DNA of 64,000 nucleotides from Adiantum capillus-veneris (Eukaryota; Streptophyta; Polypodiopsida; Polypodiales; Pteridaceae): assembly GCA_014529385.2 (NCBI GenBank), contig CM043964.1:135883420-135947419 (forward strand), given 5' to 3'. Positions within the stretch are counted from its first letter, which is position 1. Each line of letters begins with the position of its first letter. The notes beneath the pieces are model-generated. The model saw nothing but the letters and a program-made list of their open reading frames with translations, made no database searches and was not told the DNA's origin. The translations under genes were made by a program, and so were the position numbers. Positions 10,252 to 22,981 of this stretch are shown here, piece after piece.

Positions 10252-12120
10252 TTACCTCTTTCTTGAAATAATAGTCGTCCTTGACTATGGGGTAGAGAAG
10301 ATAAAGCCTATTCATTAGTTCTTTTTCTAGCGGGTAGAGGATCCCTATCTCACTCTACGACATTGTTCCCGAATGAATGACTAATCCATTTGGCGCTTGA
10401 GAGCCTAAGGTGCCGCAAGCATGTCTACGCATTAGTCCTATCAATCTTCCATAGTAGAGTGACAAACTCTAATTGGTGTTTGGAAGACATCGTCTCCGCA
10501 ATCTTGATCCTAAGAATGCATACTACTTAACATGTGTGCACAATAAAGAAAAACAGAGTCTTATAAGACAAAAACTTTGCTCATTTTAAACATTTGTACA
10601 TTTGCTTACTCTAGGAAAGCATTGTAAGCATTGAAAAGGTCTAGGTTATCCTTTAATTGTATGCCTTGCATCCATCTAGCATCTTTAAAAAGATAGTTCT
10701 TAAACTTAATAAGATACCGTCGGATAATATTACCCCCTCTCAATACCTTGTCTTGATGTCGGAGAATGGACTCCGGTTGGAGCACCTCTTCTTGGTCCTC
10801 AATCTCTGGTGGGTCTTCAATAGTTGGCTCTTGAGGTGGCTTTCCTTTGTAACGCTTTAGTAGTCTCACATGGAAAGCATTGTGTATGAGCCAATGATTG
10901 GGCAAGTTAAGTTGATAGGCCATCTCATTGATTGGTCTAAGATCTGGAAGGGACCATAACAACTTTTTGCTAACTTAGCATAGTACCTTTGGTGTCCCGT
11001 AGGATTCTTCCCGTCTTGTGCCATAATCGAGGCTTCAAAAATTTAAGCAAGACCCAAACATTTCCTTTAAAGGCTTGGGCTCTTCTGTGCTTATCAGTGG
11101 CAGCATTTTGCCTTTGTTGTGAGATAGAGATAGCATCCTTAATCTTTTGGAAGTATTCTTGTAGGTCTCAGCTATACCCATCTGCAGTGAAGATCTTCTC
11201 GTGTACCTTAAGTAGCAGGGGACTTTTTGATCTTTCCTCAATTACCTCAAAACGTGCTTTTCCCGTGGAAGTATGTACAGTGTTATTGTAGGCATACTCC
11301 ACTAAGGGTTTTTAGTAGATCAAGAATTTTTTGGTTAGCTATTTCACTTTGGCCATCCGTTTGCGGATGATAGGCCGAAGAGAAGTTTAGCCTTGTCCCT
11401 AAATTCTCAAAGAGACCCTTCAAAAAATCATTGGTCATTCTAGGATCTCTATTTGACACTTGACATTGGCAAGCCATGGTACTTGAAGATTTGTGATATG
11501 AAGAGCGTTGCCATTTGATGGGCTTTGATAGTCTTTTTGACAAGTATAAAGTGAGCTTGTTTCTGAACCTCTCTACTATCGTCCATATTCCCAGATAGAC
11601 TTAGGTAATCCAAAGATAAAATCCATGGATATGCTCTTCCATGGTGAATTAGGGATTGGTAAAGGTTGAAGCAATTCAGGTTGCTTCCCTTGATCAAACT
11701 TCGTCTTTTGTCATAGCACACATTTAGAAACATACTCTTGTATGTTTGCTTTCATGGCAGGCCAATAGAAATATATTTCTATCCCTTTTAGGGTACACTG
11801 AATCCCTCTATGCCCCGCACAAGGAGGAGCATGAGATTCACACATTACTTTCTCATGTAGTGAGTTAGTAACGCATAGTCTATTGCCATAGAGAAGATAA
11901 CCATCTTGTAAAGTAAATGGTTCCTCTTTCTTCCCTAGTGCAAGGGCTGAAATCACATCTCTCAAATCAAGATCAATAGCATACTCATCTATTATAGAAG
12001 ATAGATCATTGTGAGTTGCTATGGAAACCGCATTCACTCTCGACCGTCTTGAGAGTGCATCAAAAGGAATTTTCCCACCTCATTTGTTTGCCAGAGATCT
12101 TGGTGTGCATCATGAAGTAC
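10252..12120 (-). pseudogene. Family-1 copy M1: chromodomain and integrase part
   Basis: On the minus strand, 12037-11283 carries an end-of-RNase H linker. It is followed by the zinc-binding region (PCAGHRGIQCTLKGIE) and the integrase core (SMDF-type first Asp, SNRDPRM second Asp where VSDRDPRM is usual, and YHPQTDGQSEI for Glu). The segment 10962-10606 encodes the C-terminal chromodomain. Relative to M2, M1 lacks about 50 bp near 11309 and about 65 bp near 12068, and it has stops and frame changes. It is the counterpart of 18538-20510, with an offset of about 8286 bp. Confidence 0.8.
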
Positions 12121-13730
12121 TTAAGGCTTTGGTAATCAATCTGCAAAATGAAAGGAGTCCCCAATAAATAGTGCTTCCACGAGTGTAAGGCATGTAAAAT
12201 TGCGAGGAGTTCCTTTTCATATATGCCTAGAGCTTGCTAAACAGGGTCGACATACTCCACCATATCTTCAGTTAAGCCCGCACAAAATTGTTGTTTTTGC
12301 TCTCCAAAATCCATCTTATTGAACACAGTGGCTTTGAGATGTAAGTCCCAAAATTTGTCTACATCTTTGTGAATAGATTCATACGAAGAGAGCTTCAAGC
12401 TTCACCATTCGGTGAGTACTTTGTCTTTGGCATGGGTAGCCAAAAACTACTTCATGATGGAAGCTCTTAAAGCTTTCCATGTTCCTGGAGCTTCACCGTT
12501 TGCGGCTAGACCACCATTGCCTAGTGGACTTTTTAAAATGCATAGCTACATGGTGTAGCTTAGAGAACTCTGTAAAGCCCTCATCTCCAAACGCCACATT
12601 GAATTGTTGGATGAAAGCCAAGACTTTGTCCGTAGCACCAAAGGTGCGATCGTAGGTAAGGAAAGAGATGTTCCTTCCTCCCTCTTTGAACTTCTTGAGC
12701 TTTGACCTATTCCACGCGATATAGGATTTCCTATAGCCTCTGCTTTTTGGTGGTTCGAAAGTTGCACAATCACTTTCTTCAGAGCATGAAGAATTTGAGG
12801 AGGATGGAGAAGAGGGTGACCTCTTTCTCGCCTTTTCCTTCCCTTGGTCCTCCTTGTCTACATCATCCCTTTCTTCATAAGAGGAAGAGGATGAAAAAGA
12901 TGGTGACCTCTTTCTTGCCTTTTTTTCTCTTGTTTTCTGTCATCCCTCTTTGAATTATGGTGTAGAGAAGTGTGTGATGATCTTCTCCGTTTAGGGGGTG
13001 TTGGAGAGCGTTTTGCCCGCCGTCTTCATGGAGCCATCTTTGCTGAGTGGCAGGAGACTCACTTCTTTCTCGTTCTTTTGGTGGGGGCTCTTGAGTTCTC
13101 CTTTGGGAAGGAGATGCATGGTCAAGTAGTAGATTTTTGAGCCCTTTGTACGGATCCTCTTCTTCTTCTCCAATCGGAGAGAGGCCTCTTGTGGAAGTCT
13201 CACAAGGAGGCTTCCTAGGTACTCTCTCTTCATGGTGGGGAGTTTGGAGAATCCCAAGAGCACGAAGCTGCCGTTGCACTTCACTTTGGAGGGATGGATT
13301 GCCCATGGCTTGTTGAAGCCTTTTCACTCTCTTTACTATTCTCAACCATTCTAACAACAACTTTAGGTGTAAACAATTTTAGGTTTACTTTGGCACTTCA
13401 AGCCCTAGTTGCTACTCCTCTTAAACCATTTAGAAAAGCACTCAAGCTGCTGTACCCGTGTCTTGAATATCATTAATTGCAAGGAACAGAAGTACTGGCT
13501 CCTGTCAAGCTTCTAATAGCTCAATAGTGGTTAAGCCATAGGCAAGCCCCATAGGAATCCACTATTAAGACCATAGCTCTCGACGATGATGCCTCGTTAT
13601 CTACATGAAGCAGGGGCACTGCAAGGCTTAAAAACTTCCTATTCTACTTATTCAATTCCAATTAATAATACCAACCATTTATAGTTAGCTTGAGCACCCC
13701 CCTTCTTGAGCAAGAAAAGAGAAACCTTGT
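12121..13730 (-). pseudogene. Family-1 copy M1: gag part
   Basis: The minus-strand frame at 13360-12875 contains the gag N-terminal segment (LQQAMGNPSLQSEVQRQL, then an E-rich and KERERSES basic-acidic region). The capsid-like part around 12690-12540 (frame without its own ATG) has FIQQFNVAFGDEGF-type sequence. The junction near 12240 joins RNase H-proximal sequence directly to gag, so reverse transcriptase, protease and zinc knuckle are absent. The same junction is seen in M2. An 88-bp segment present in M2 after 21709 is also missing here. Confidence 0.75.
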
Positions 13731-13743
13731 ACTCTAATACCAA
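13731..13743 (-). other. Primer-binding site of family-1 copy M1, degenerate
   Basis: On the minus strand the bases next to the LTR read TTGGTATTAGAGTA. The initiator tRNA-Met complement is TGGTATCAGAGC, and M3 keeps that form. The two differences are C-to-T changes, as expected from deamination of methylated cytosine. Confidence 0.75.
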
Positions 13744-14254
13744 TGTAACATTTAATGGCCTAGTAGCTTGTGTGTAGCCGAAAACAGCATAAACATAGTG
13801 AGCATTTCATTAGAATAGATTCGTAATGAGAATAGCAAGAGTGCTTGGATGGAGAGAGCAACAAAAAGAATAACACCTAGTTAACATCCCCTACAAGAAA
13901 GGCTCGCCCCCTCCAAGATAGGGATGTGGGAAGACTTTTGAGTCTTCCCACAAGCATCCAATTTTCCCTATGTTTTGACCATTGGACCTAACCTTTGAAT
14001 TTTGGAACCTTAACATTTTGGAAGCTTAATGGGTTGAACTTTAGGGTCTTTGAATCCCATTGTTTGCACATTTCTCATTTGCAGATGGTCCCCCCCTTTG
14101 TATCCCTATTTTTCCTCCTTTGGATCCCTACTGTGACCGGTCTGCCAGCTTAACCAATATTCTAGCTTTTTCTCCCTTGGTACTTCCCGATATTAAATGA
14201 TCAGTTTAACAAGGGAAAATCATTGAGAAGAATTAGATATTAGTTATTATGAAA
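13744..14254 (-). repeat. Family-1 LTR with large internal deletion
   Basis: The right LTR end (TGTAACATTTAATGG at 13744) runs to about 13890. It then jumps to sequence equivalent to 23488-23855. About 1.1 kb present in the intact LTR at 22209-23855 is missing. Short shared bases (CAT) lie at the junction. Confidence 0.75.
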
Positions 14255-14735
14255 TTACCTCTCTCTTGAAATCATAGTCATCCTCGACTATGGGGTAGAG
14301 AACATAAAGCCTATTCATTAGTCCGTTTCTAGCGGGTAGAGGATCCCTATCTTACCCTACGACATCGTTCCAAAATGGATGACTACTCCATTTGGCGCTT
14401 GAGAGCCTAAGGTTCCGCAAGCATGTCTACACATTAGTCCTATCAATCTTCCATAGTAGAGTGACAAGCTCTACTTGGTGTTTGGAAGACGTCGTCTTCG
14501 CAAACTTGATCCTAAGCATGCATACTAATTAACATTTGTGCACAATAAAGAAAAAGAGAGTCTTATAAGACAAGAACTTTGTTCATTTTAAACATTTGTA
14601 CATTTGCTTACTCTAGGGAAGCATTGAAAGCATTGACAAGGTTTAGGTTATCCTTTAATTGTATGCCTTCCATCCATCTAGCATCTTCAAAAGGATAGTT
14701 CTTAAACTTAATAAGATACCATCGGATAATCGTAT
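14255..14735 (-). pseudogene. Family-1 3' fragment: chromodomain end only
   Basis: This is equivalent to 23856-24332 of M3, covering the non-coding 3' end and the start of the chromodomain (minus strand, about 14735-14620). It stops at GATAATCGTATAAGTG, where the sequence switches to LTR material matching 30365 onward. About 6 kb of M3-like sequence is therefore skipped. Confidence 0.7.
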
Positions 14736-15176
14736 AAGTGATAGCCTTGTGACATGTGTCCCCCTTTCCCCTTTTGTGAGAGCTTTAGGTATTTAATTAA
14801 TGAAAATGAAATTAAAGTCTCATTGGACCCCTTAGTCTTCTGGGCAATAGGATTCAAGCAAGCCATTGGGTTGTTGAATGCTCATTAGACCCCTTGGGGG
14901 ACTGTCCAATAGTCTTCTAGAGAGCTTAATTTCTATTGGTTCTTTTATCAAGTGTTTTTAAATGAATTAAACTAAATATACTCTAGCTTAATTCTCATTG
15001 GTCCACCTCTATGGACATCCAATATGAATTGAATGCATGTTGGGGGCAAGTGGGCTAGGGAACTAACATGTGTCTCCTATTCCCTTTGTGTAAAGGGAGC
15101 CTGCTAGAGTGTGTGTGTATTTCTCTCTCATCCCCTATAAGAATGGTCGCCCCCTCCAAGATAGGGATGTGGGAAG
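14736..15176 (-). repeat. Family-1 LTR fragment
   Basis: Near-identical to 30366-30806. It includes the GTGTGTGTATTTCTCTCTCATCCCC stretch and ends at GGGATGTGGGAAG, where a family-2 LTR is inserted, exactly as at 30806/30807. Confidence 0.8.
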
Positions 15177-15292
15177 TGTTAGACAAGGGAAACTAGAACC
15201 TAGGAGTCCACCACCCAACCACCCACTATATAGCATAGCCCCTGGCCCTTTGCCCTAGTTGGACTCCCTTTCCACACTGCCTACCCACCAGA
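15177..15292 (-). repeat. Truncated family-2 LTR at a duplication junction
   Basis: This starts TGTTAGACAAGGGAAAC, like the LTR at 30807. It breaks after CCACACTGCCT, which is followed by ACCCACCAGAG of the family-1 plus copy (equivalent to 7071). The break marks the join between the two halves of the 8.3-kb duplication. Confidence 0.8.
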
Positions 15293-15846
15293 GATCGAGG
15301 ACCAAGAAGAGGTGCTGCAGCCCGAGTCCATTCTCCGACATGAAGACAAGGTACTAAGAGGCAGTAAGACTATCCGACGATATCTTATTAAGTTTAAGAA
15401 TTATCCTTTTGAAGATGCTAGATGGATGCAAGGCATACAATTAAAGGATAACCTAAACCTTGTCAATGCTTATAATGCTTTCCAAAAGTAAGCAAATGTA
15501 CAAAATGTTAAAAATGAACAAAGTTTTTGTCTTATAAGACTCTCTTTTCCTTTATTGTGCACAAAAATGAAGTAGTATGCATGCTTAGATCAAGTTTGCG
15601 GAGACGACGTCTCCCAAACACCAAGTAGAGCTTGTCACTCTACTAAGGAAGATTGATAGGACTAATGTGCAGACATGCTTGCGGCAGCCTCAGGCTCTCA
15701 AGCGCCAAATGGACTAGTCATCCATTGTGGAATGATGTCGTAGGGTAGCATAGGGATCCTCTACCCGCTAAGAAAAGGACTCATGAATATGCTTTATGTT
15801 CTCTACACCATAGTCGAGGACGACTATGATTTCAAGAGAGAGGTAA
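15293..15846 (+). pseudogene. Second copy of the plus-strand family-1 3' end (chromodomain tail)
   Basis: This duplicates 7071-7623, encoding the end of the chromodomain segment and the purine-rich pre-LTR tract. It keeps a CGAGTCCATTCT block that 7071-7120 has lost, so neither copy is a simple recent clone of the other. Confidence 0.8.
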
Positions 15847-17438
15847 TGTCATAATAATCAATATCTAATTCTTATAAATGATTTTCTCATGTTAAAGTGA
15901 TCATTAAATATGAGGAAGTGCCACGGGAGAAAAAGCTAGAATATTGGTTAAGCTAGCAGACCGCCGGCCACAGTAGGGATCCAAAGGAGGGAAAATAGGA
16001 ATCCAAAGGGGGGGCCATCTGCAAAAGAGCCATGTGTAACAATGGGCTTAAAAGACCCTAAGGTTCAGCCCATTAAGAATTCCAAAATGCTAAGGTTCCA
16101 AAATTCAAAGGTTGTGTCCAAAGGTCAAGCATGGGGTGAATTGGATGCTTTGTGTGTGTCCCAAAAGTCTTTATCGATCCCTACATAGGAGGGGGCAAGC
16201 CTTGGGAGTAGGGGATGAGAGAGAAAATCAAACACACACACAAGCTCCCTTTACGCAAAGGGAATGAGGGACACATGTCAGCTCCCTAGCCACCTGCCCA
16301 CAAGGTGTACCCAATTCCTATTGGATTGCCTTGGAGGTGGAACAATGAGAATTGGGCTATAGTAAATCTAGTTTAATTAATTTTAAAACACTCAATAAAA
16401 GAACCAATGAGAATAAATCTCTCTAGAAGACTATTGGACAGTCTCCCAAGGGGACCAATGAGCATTCAACAGCCCAATGGCTTGCCTGATTCCTATTGGC
16501 CAGGAGGCAAAGGGGTCCAATGAGAGTTAAGTTGCATTTATTAATTACATAAAGCTCTCACAAAAGGGGAAAGGGGGACACAGGTCAAAAGGCTATCACT
16601 TATATTGCTTAATTATCATTGGCTAGCTCTAGGGAGGTCCAATGAGACTGTAGCATGAGCAAATAGCAAGAGGGGTCAACCAAGAGAGAGAGGGGTCTGA
16701 TTTTTGGAAGGCATTATCACACACACACTCACACAATCTCATGTGTGAATTAAAGAAGACTCTCTCTCCTTCTCAATCTTTAATGGAAAGATTACCACCT
16801 ACTCCAAGCTTGTGAGAAGGGAGGCCTACACCAACAACTCTTGGCTTTGTGATGCAAATCCAACCAAGAGCGAAGCTTCAATGCATACTCATCTCCTCTG
16901 CCATGCTAATTACTAAGCTAAGCTATGCTAATATGAGTGATTATGTGAGGAGATGTACATCTTTCTCGTAAGAATACTCCTTCTTCCTCTCAATCTACTC
17001 TCATACCCCGCTAGCTCTCACCATCTTCAAAGGTGTGTGAGGTCTTGGGTCTGAGACCGGAGGGATTAATGTTGTGTTTGATAAGTGTTTTGCTTAGTGC
17101 ATGAAGATTTCATCTTCATTGCACTAGCTAGTCTTGAAGGAGCACAAAGAATTGTATTGTACAATGTCTCTCTTGATGGGAGAAACCATAATACAAAGCT
17201 TTTGGAGGGGGGACCGGCTCCATGTAAATCCAGTCCTCACCTGTTGTCGATAGCTTAATTTCTCTCTCTTTTGAAAGTATTGTTCATGTTATCTAACTAG
17301 GTGTTATGCTTTTTGTTGCTCTCTCTCTCTCCACCCAAGCACTCTTGTAATTCTCATTAGGAATATATTCTAATGAATGGCCACTATGTTCATGCTAATT
17401 TCCGCTACACACAAGTTTTTAGGCCATTAAATGTTACA
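15847..17438 (+). repeat. Family-1 LTR, plus orientation, duplicated copy
   Basis: Counterpart of 7624-9156, offset about 8.2-8.3 kb, starting TGTCATAATAA and ending AAATGTTACA. It keeps a segment near 16787-16830 (CTACTCCAAGCTTGTGAGAAG) that the first copy has lost. Confidence 0.85.
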
Positions 17439-18125
17439 CACTTATAAAATGCAACATTGATTCCCTCACAGTCTCAGACCCAAGACCTCATACACCTTCG
17501 AAGATGTTGAGAGCTAGCGGGGTATGAGAGTACATTGAGAGCTAGCGGGGTATGAGAGTAGATTGAGAGGAAGAAGGAGTATTATTACGAGAAAGAAGTA
17601 TATTTCCTCACATAATCACTCACAAAAACTTAGCATAGCTTAGTAATTAGCATGGTAGAGGAGATGAGCATGCATTGGAGCTTGGCTCTTGGTTGGATTT
17701 TACTCATGTTGGCACCCCATTGGACCCTGCAAAACTTAGCCAATGATAATTAAGAAGCATAAGTGATAGATTGTGACATGTGTCCCCCTTTCTCCTTTTG
17801 TGAGAGCTTTAGGTATTTAAATAATGCAATTAAAGTCTCATTGGACCCCTTAGTCATCTGGCCAATAAGAATCAGACAAGCCATTGGGTTGTTGAATGCT
17901 CATTGGACCCCTTGGGAGACTGTCCAATAGTCTTCTAGAGAGCTTAATTTCTATTGGTTAGTTTGTCAAGTGTTTTTAAATGAATAACACTAAATATACT
18001 CTAGCTTAATTCTCATTGGTCCACCTCTATGGCCATCCAATAGGAATTGAATGCATCTAGGGGGCAATTGGGCTAGGGAGCTGACATGTGTCCCCTATTC
18101 CCTTTGTGTAAAGGGAGCTTGCTAG

Positions 18126-18162
<37 letters not shown>

Positions 18163-18537
18163 CTCTCTCATCACCTACAAGAAAAGCTCTCCCCCCTCCA
18201 AGATAGGGATGTGGGAAGACTTTTGAGTCTTTCCACAAGCATCCAATTGGCCCTATGTTTTGACCATTGGACCTAACCTTTGAATTTTGGAGCCTTAGCA
18301 TTTTGGAACTCTTAATGGGCTGAACCTTAGGGTCTTTGAAGCACATTGTTTGCACATTGATCTTTTAGATGGCCCCCCCTTTGGAACCCAATGTTCCCTC
18401 CTTTGGATCCCTATTGTGACCAGTCTGCTAGCTTAACCAATATTCTAGCTTTTTCTCCCCTAGTACTTCTCCATATTTAATGATCAGTTTAACATGAGAA
18501 AATCATTTATAATAATTAGATATTAGTTATTATGACA
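17439..18537 (-). repeat. Family-1 LTR, minus orientation, duplicated copy
   Basis: Counterpart of 9157-10251, with the same tail-to-tail junction to the preceding plus LTR. It contains an extra direct repeat of GAGCTAGCGGGGTATGAGAGTA near 17510-17560. A (TG)n run occupies 18128-18160. Confidence 0.8.
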
Positions 18538-20510
18538 TTACCTCTTTCTTGCAATAATAGTCGTCCTTGACTATGGGGTAGAGAAGATAAAGCCTATTCA
18601 TTAGTCCTTTTTCTAGCGGGTAGAGGATCCCTATCTCACTCTACGACATTGTTCCCGAATGGATGACTAATCCATTTGGCGCTTGAGAGCCTAAGGTGCC
18701 GCAAGCATGTCTACGCATTAGTCCTATCAATCTTCCATAGTAGAGTGACAAACTCTAATTGGTGTTTGCAAGACGTCGTCTCCGCAATCTTGATCCTAAG
18801 AATGCATACTACTTAACATTTGTGCACAATGAAGAAAAACAGAGTCTTATAAGACAAAAACTTTGCTCATTTTAAACATTTGTACATTTGCTTACTCTAG
18901 GAAAGCATTGTAAGCATTGAAAAGGTCTAGGTTATCCTTTAATTGTATGCCTTGCATCCATCTAGCATCTTTAAAAAGATAGTTCTTAAACTTAATAAGA
19001 TACCGTCGGATAATCTTACCCCCTCTCAATACCTTGTCTTGATGTCGGAGAATGGACTCCGGTTGGAGCACCTCTTCTTGGTCCTCAATCTCTGGTGGGT
19101 CTTCAATAGTTGGCTCTTGAGGTGGCTTTCCTTTGTAACGCTTTAGTAGTCTCACATGGAAAGCATTGTGTATGAGCCAATGATTGGGCAAGTTAAGTTG
19201 ATAGGCCATCTCATTGATTGGTCTAAGATCTGGAAGGGACCATAACAACTTTTTGCTAACTTAGCATAGTACCTTTGGTGTCCCGTAGGATTCTTTCCGT
19301 CTTGTGCCATAATCGAGGCTTCAAAAATTTAAGCAAGACCCAAACATTTCCTTTAAAGGCTTGGGCTCTTCTGTGCTTATTAGTGGCAGCATTTTGCCTT
19401 TGTTGTGAGATAGAGATAGCATCCTTAATCTTTTGGAAATATTCTTGTAGGTCTCAGCTATACCCATCTGCAGTGAAGATCTTCTCGTGTACCTTAAGTA
19501 GCAGGGGACTTTTTGATCTTTCCTCAATTACCTCAAAAGGTGCTTTTCCCATGAAAGTATGTACAGTGTTATTGTAGGCATACTCCACTAAGGGTAAGTA
19601 CTTCTCCCATTGGGATGTTTGATCTACTTCCGTTACATAGGTTTTTAGTAGATCAAGAATTTTTTGGTTATCTATTTCACTTTGGCCATCCGTTTGCGGA
19701 TGATAGGCCGAAGAGAAGTTTAGCCTTGTCCCTAAATTCTCAAAGAGACCCTTCCAAAAATCATTGGTCAGTCTAGGATCTCTATTTGACACTTGACATT
19801 GGCAAGCCATGGTACTTGAAGATTTGTGATATGAAGAGGGTTGCCATTTGATGGGCTTTGATAGTCTTTTTGACAGGTATAAAGTGAGCTTGTTTGTGCT
19901 GAACCTGTCTACTATCGTCCATATTCCCGGATAGACTTAGGTAATCCAAAGATAAAATCCATGGATATGCTCTTCCATGGTGAATTAGGGATTGGTAAAG
20001 GTTGAAGCAATTCATGTTGCTTCCCTTGATCAAACTTCGTCTTTTGGCATACCACACATTTAGAAACATACTCTTGTATGTTTGCTTTCATGGCAGGCCA
20101 ATAGAAATATATTTCTATCCCTTTTAGGGTACACTGAATCCCTCTATGCCCCGCATAAGGAGGAGCATGAGATTCATACATTACTTTCTCATGTAGTGAG
20201 TTAGTAACGCATAGTCTATTGCCATAGAGAAGATAACCATCTTGTAAAGTAAATGGTTCCTCTTTCTTCCCTAGTGCAAGGGCTGAAATCACATCTCTCA
20301 AATCAAGATCAATAGCATACTCATCTATCATAGAAGATAGATCATTGTGAGTTGCTATGGAAACCGCATTCACTCTCGACCGTCTTGAGAGTGCATCAGC
20401 TACTTAATTATACTTGCCAACAATGTGAGCAATATGAAAATGAAATTGCAAAAGGAATTTTCCCACCTCATTTGTTTGTCAGAGAGCTTGGTGTGCATCA
20501 TGAAGTACTT
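18538..20510 (-). pseudogene. Family-1 copy M2: chromodomain and integrase part
   Basis: The minus-strand frame 20373-19912 encodes the linker, the complete H2C2 region (HAPPYAGHRGIQ, CVVCQKTK) and the first catalytic Asp ([11 protein letters not shown]). The frame 19810-19454 holds the second Asp (SNRDPRLTNDF) and Glu (YHPQTDGQSEI). The frame 19248-18892 is the chromodomain end (YLIKFKNYLFKDARWMQ). Frames change near 19912 and 19810, so the integrase is broken, but all three catalytic residues are still readable. It continues into the gag fragment through the 2-kb deletion junction. Confidence 0.85.
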
Positions 20511-22195
20511 AAGGCATTGGTAATCAATCTGCAAAATGAAAGGAGTCCCCAGTAAATAGTGCTTCCACGAGTGTAAGGCATGTAAAATTGCGAGGAGTTC
20601 CTTTTCATATATGCCTAGAGCTTGCTAAACAGGGTCGACATACTCCACCATATCTTCAGTTAAGCCCGCACAAAATTGTTGTTTTTGCTCTCCAAAATCC
20701 ATCTTATTGAACACAGTGGCTTTGAGATGTAAGTCCCAAAATTTGTCTACATCTTTGTGAATAGATTCATACGAAGAGAGCTTCAAGCTTCACCATTCGG
20801 TGAGTACTTTGTCTTTGGCATGGGTAGCCAAAAACTACTTCATGATGGAAGCTCTTAAAGCTTTCCATGTTCCTGGAGCTTCACCGTTTGCGGCTAGACC
20901 ACCATTGCCTAGTGGACTTTTTAAAATGCATAGCTACATGGTGTAGCTTAGAGAACTCTGTAAAGCCCTCATCTCCAAACGCCACATTGAATTGTTGGAT
21001 GAAAGCCAAGAGTTTGTCCGTAGCACCAAAGGTGCGATCGTAGGTAAGGAAAGAGATGTTCCTTCTTCCCTCTGTGAACTTCTTGAGCTTTGACCTATTC
21101 CACGCGATATAGGATTTCCTATAGCCTCTGCTTTTTGGTGGTTCGAAAGTTGCACAATCACTTTCTTTAGAGCATGAAGAATTTGAGGAGGATGGAGAAG
21201 AGGGTGACCTCTTTCTCGCCTTTTCCTTCCCTTGGTCCTCCTTGTCTACATCATCCCTTTCTTCATAAGAGGAAGAGGATGAAGAAGATGGTGACCTCTT
21301 TCTTGCCTTTTTTTCTCTTGTTTTCTGTCATCCCTCTTTGAATTATGGTGTAGAGAAGTGTGTGATGATCTTCTCCGTTTAGGGGGTGTTGGAGAGCGTT
21401 TTGCCCGCCGTCTTCATGGAGCCATCTTTGCCGAGTGGCAGGAGACTCACTTCTTTCTCGTTCTTTTGGTTGGGGCTCTTGAGTTCTCCTTTGGGAAGGA
21501 GATGCATGGTCAAGTAGTAGATTTTTGAGCCCTTTGTACGGATCCTCTTCTTCTTCTCCAATCGGAGAGAGGCCTCTTGTGGAAGTCTCACAAGGAGGCT
21601 TCCTAGGTACTCTCTCTTCATGGTGGGGAGTTTGGAGAATCCCAAGAGCACGAAGCTGCCGTTGCACTTCACTTTGGAGGGATGGATTGCCCATGGCTTG
21701 TTGAAGCCTAGAAAAAAGGTAGTTAACAAGCATAGGGGCATTATTAGTAGCCTGCTCATTAGCAAAATCAAAGCTATCAACATAAATTTCACTCTCTTTA
21801 CTATTCTCAACCATTCTAACAACAACTTTAGGTGTAAACAATTTTAGGTTTACTTTCGCACTTCAAGCCCTAGTTGCTACTCCTCTTAAACCATTTAGAA
21901 AAGCACTCAAGCTGCTGTACCCATGTCTTGAATATCATTAATTGCAAGGAACAGAAGTACCGGCTCCTGTCAAGCTTCTAATAGCTCAATAGTGGTTAAG
22001 CCATAGGCAAGCCCCATAGGACTCCACGATTAAGACCATAGCTCTCGACGGTGATGCCCCGTTATCTGCATGAAGCAGGGGCACTGCAAGGCTTAAAAAC
22101 TCCCTATTCTACTTATTCAATTCCACTTAATAATACCAACCATTTATAGTTAGCTTGAGCATCCCCCTTCTTGAGCAAGAAAAGAGAAACCTTGT
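20511..22195 (-). pseudogene. Family-1 copy M2: gag part
   Basis: The minus-strand frame 21841-21263 (192 residues) starts with the gag N-terminus (VVVRMVENSKESEIYVDSF) and runs through the LQQAMGNPSLQSEVQ and acidic/basic repeats. A second frame at 21161-20934 shadows the capsid-like region. Near 20630 sequence from the RNase H side (GGGTCGA) is fused to CATACTCC of gag. The intact M3 has about 2 kb there (25910-27890) carrying RNase H, reverse transcriptase, protease and the zinc knuckle. M2 therefore cannot encode its own polymerase. Confidence 0.8.
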
Positions 22196-22208
22196 ACTCT
22201 AATACCAA

Positions 22209-22911
22209 TGTAACATTTAATGGCCTAGTAGCTTGTGTGTAGCGGAAAACAGCATAAACATAGTGAGCATTTCATTAGAATAGATTCGTAATGAGAATAG
22301 CAAGAGTGATTGGATGGAGAGAGCAACAAAAAGAATAACACCTAGTTACATAGGCATGAACAATAGTTCAAAAGAGAGAGAAATTCAGCTATTGACAAGA
22401 GTTAGAACCGGATTTACATGGAGCCGCGGTCCCCCCTCCAAAAGGCTTTGTATTATAGGTTTTCCGATCAAGGGAGACATTTTACAATGTAGTACATTGT
22501 GTTCCTTCAATAACTTGCTAGTGCAATGAATATGGAAGCTTCAAGCACCATGCACACACTTATAAAACACATCATTGATTCCCTCACGGTCTCAGAACCA
22601 AGACCTCACACACCTTCCAAGGTGGTGAGAGCTAGTGGGGTATGAGAGTAGATTGAGAGGAAGAAGGAGTATTCTTACGAGAAAGAAGTATATCTCCTCA
22701 TATAATCACTCGTAAAAGCTTCGCATAGCTTAGTAATTAGCATGGCAGAGGAGATGAGCATGCATTGGAGCTTGGCTCTTGGTTGGATTTGCATCACAAA
22801 GCCAAGAGTTGTTGGTGTAGGCCTCCCTTCTCGCAAGCTTGGTGTGGATGATGAGCTTTCCATTAAAGCTTGAGAAGGAGAGAGATTCTTCTTTGCTTCA
22901 CACATGAGATT

Positions 22912-22981
<70 letters not shown>

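Noticed and set aside
10657-11291. Plus-strand frames across M1, repeated in M2 at 18943-19577
   Set aside because: They are antisense to integrase and chromodomain coding. Their duplication follows that of the element.
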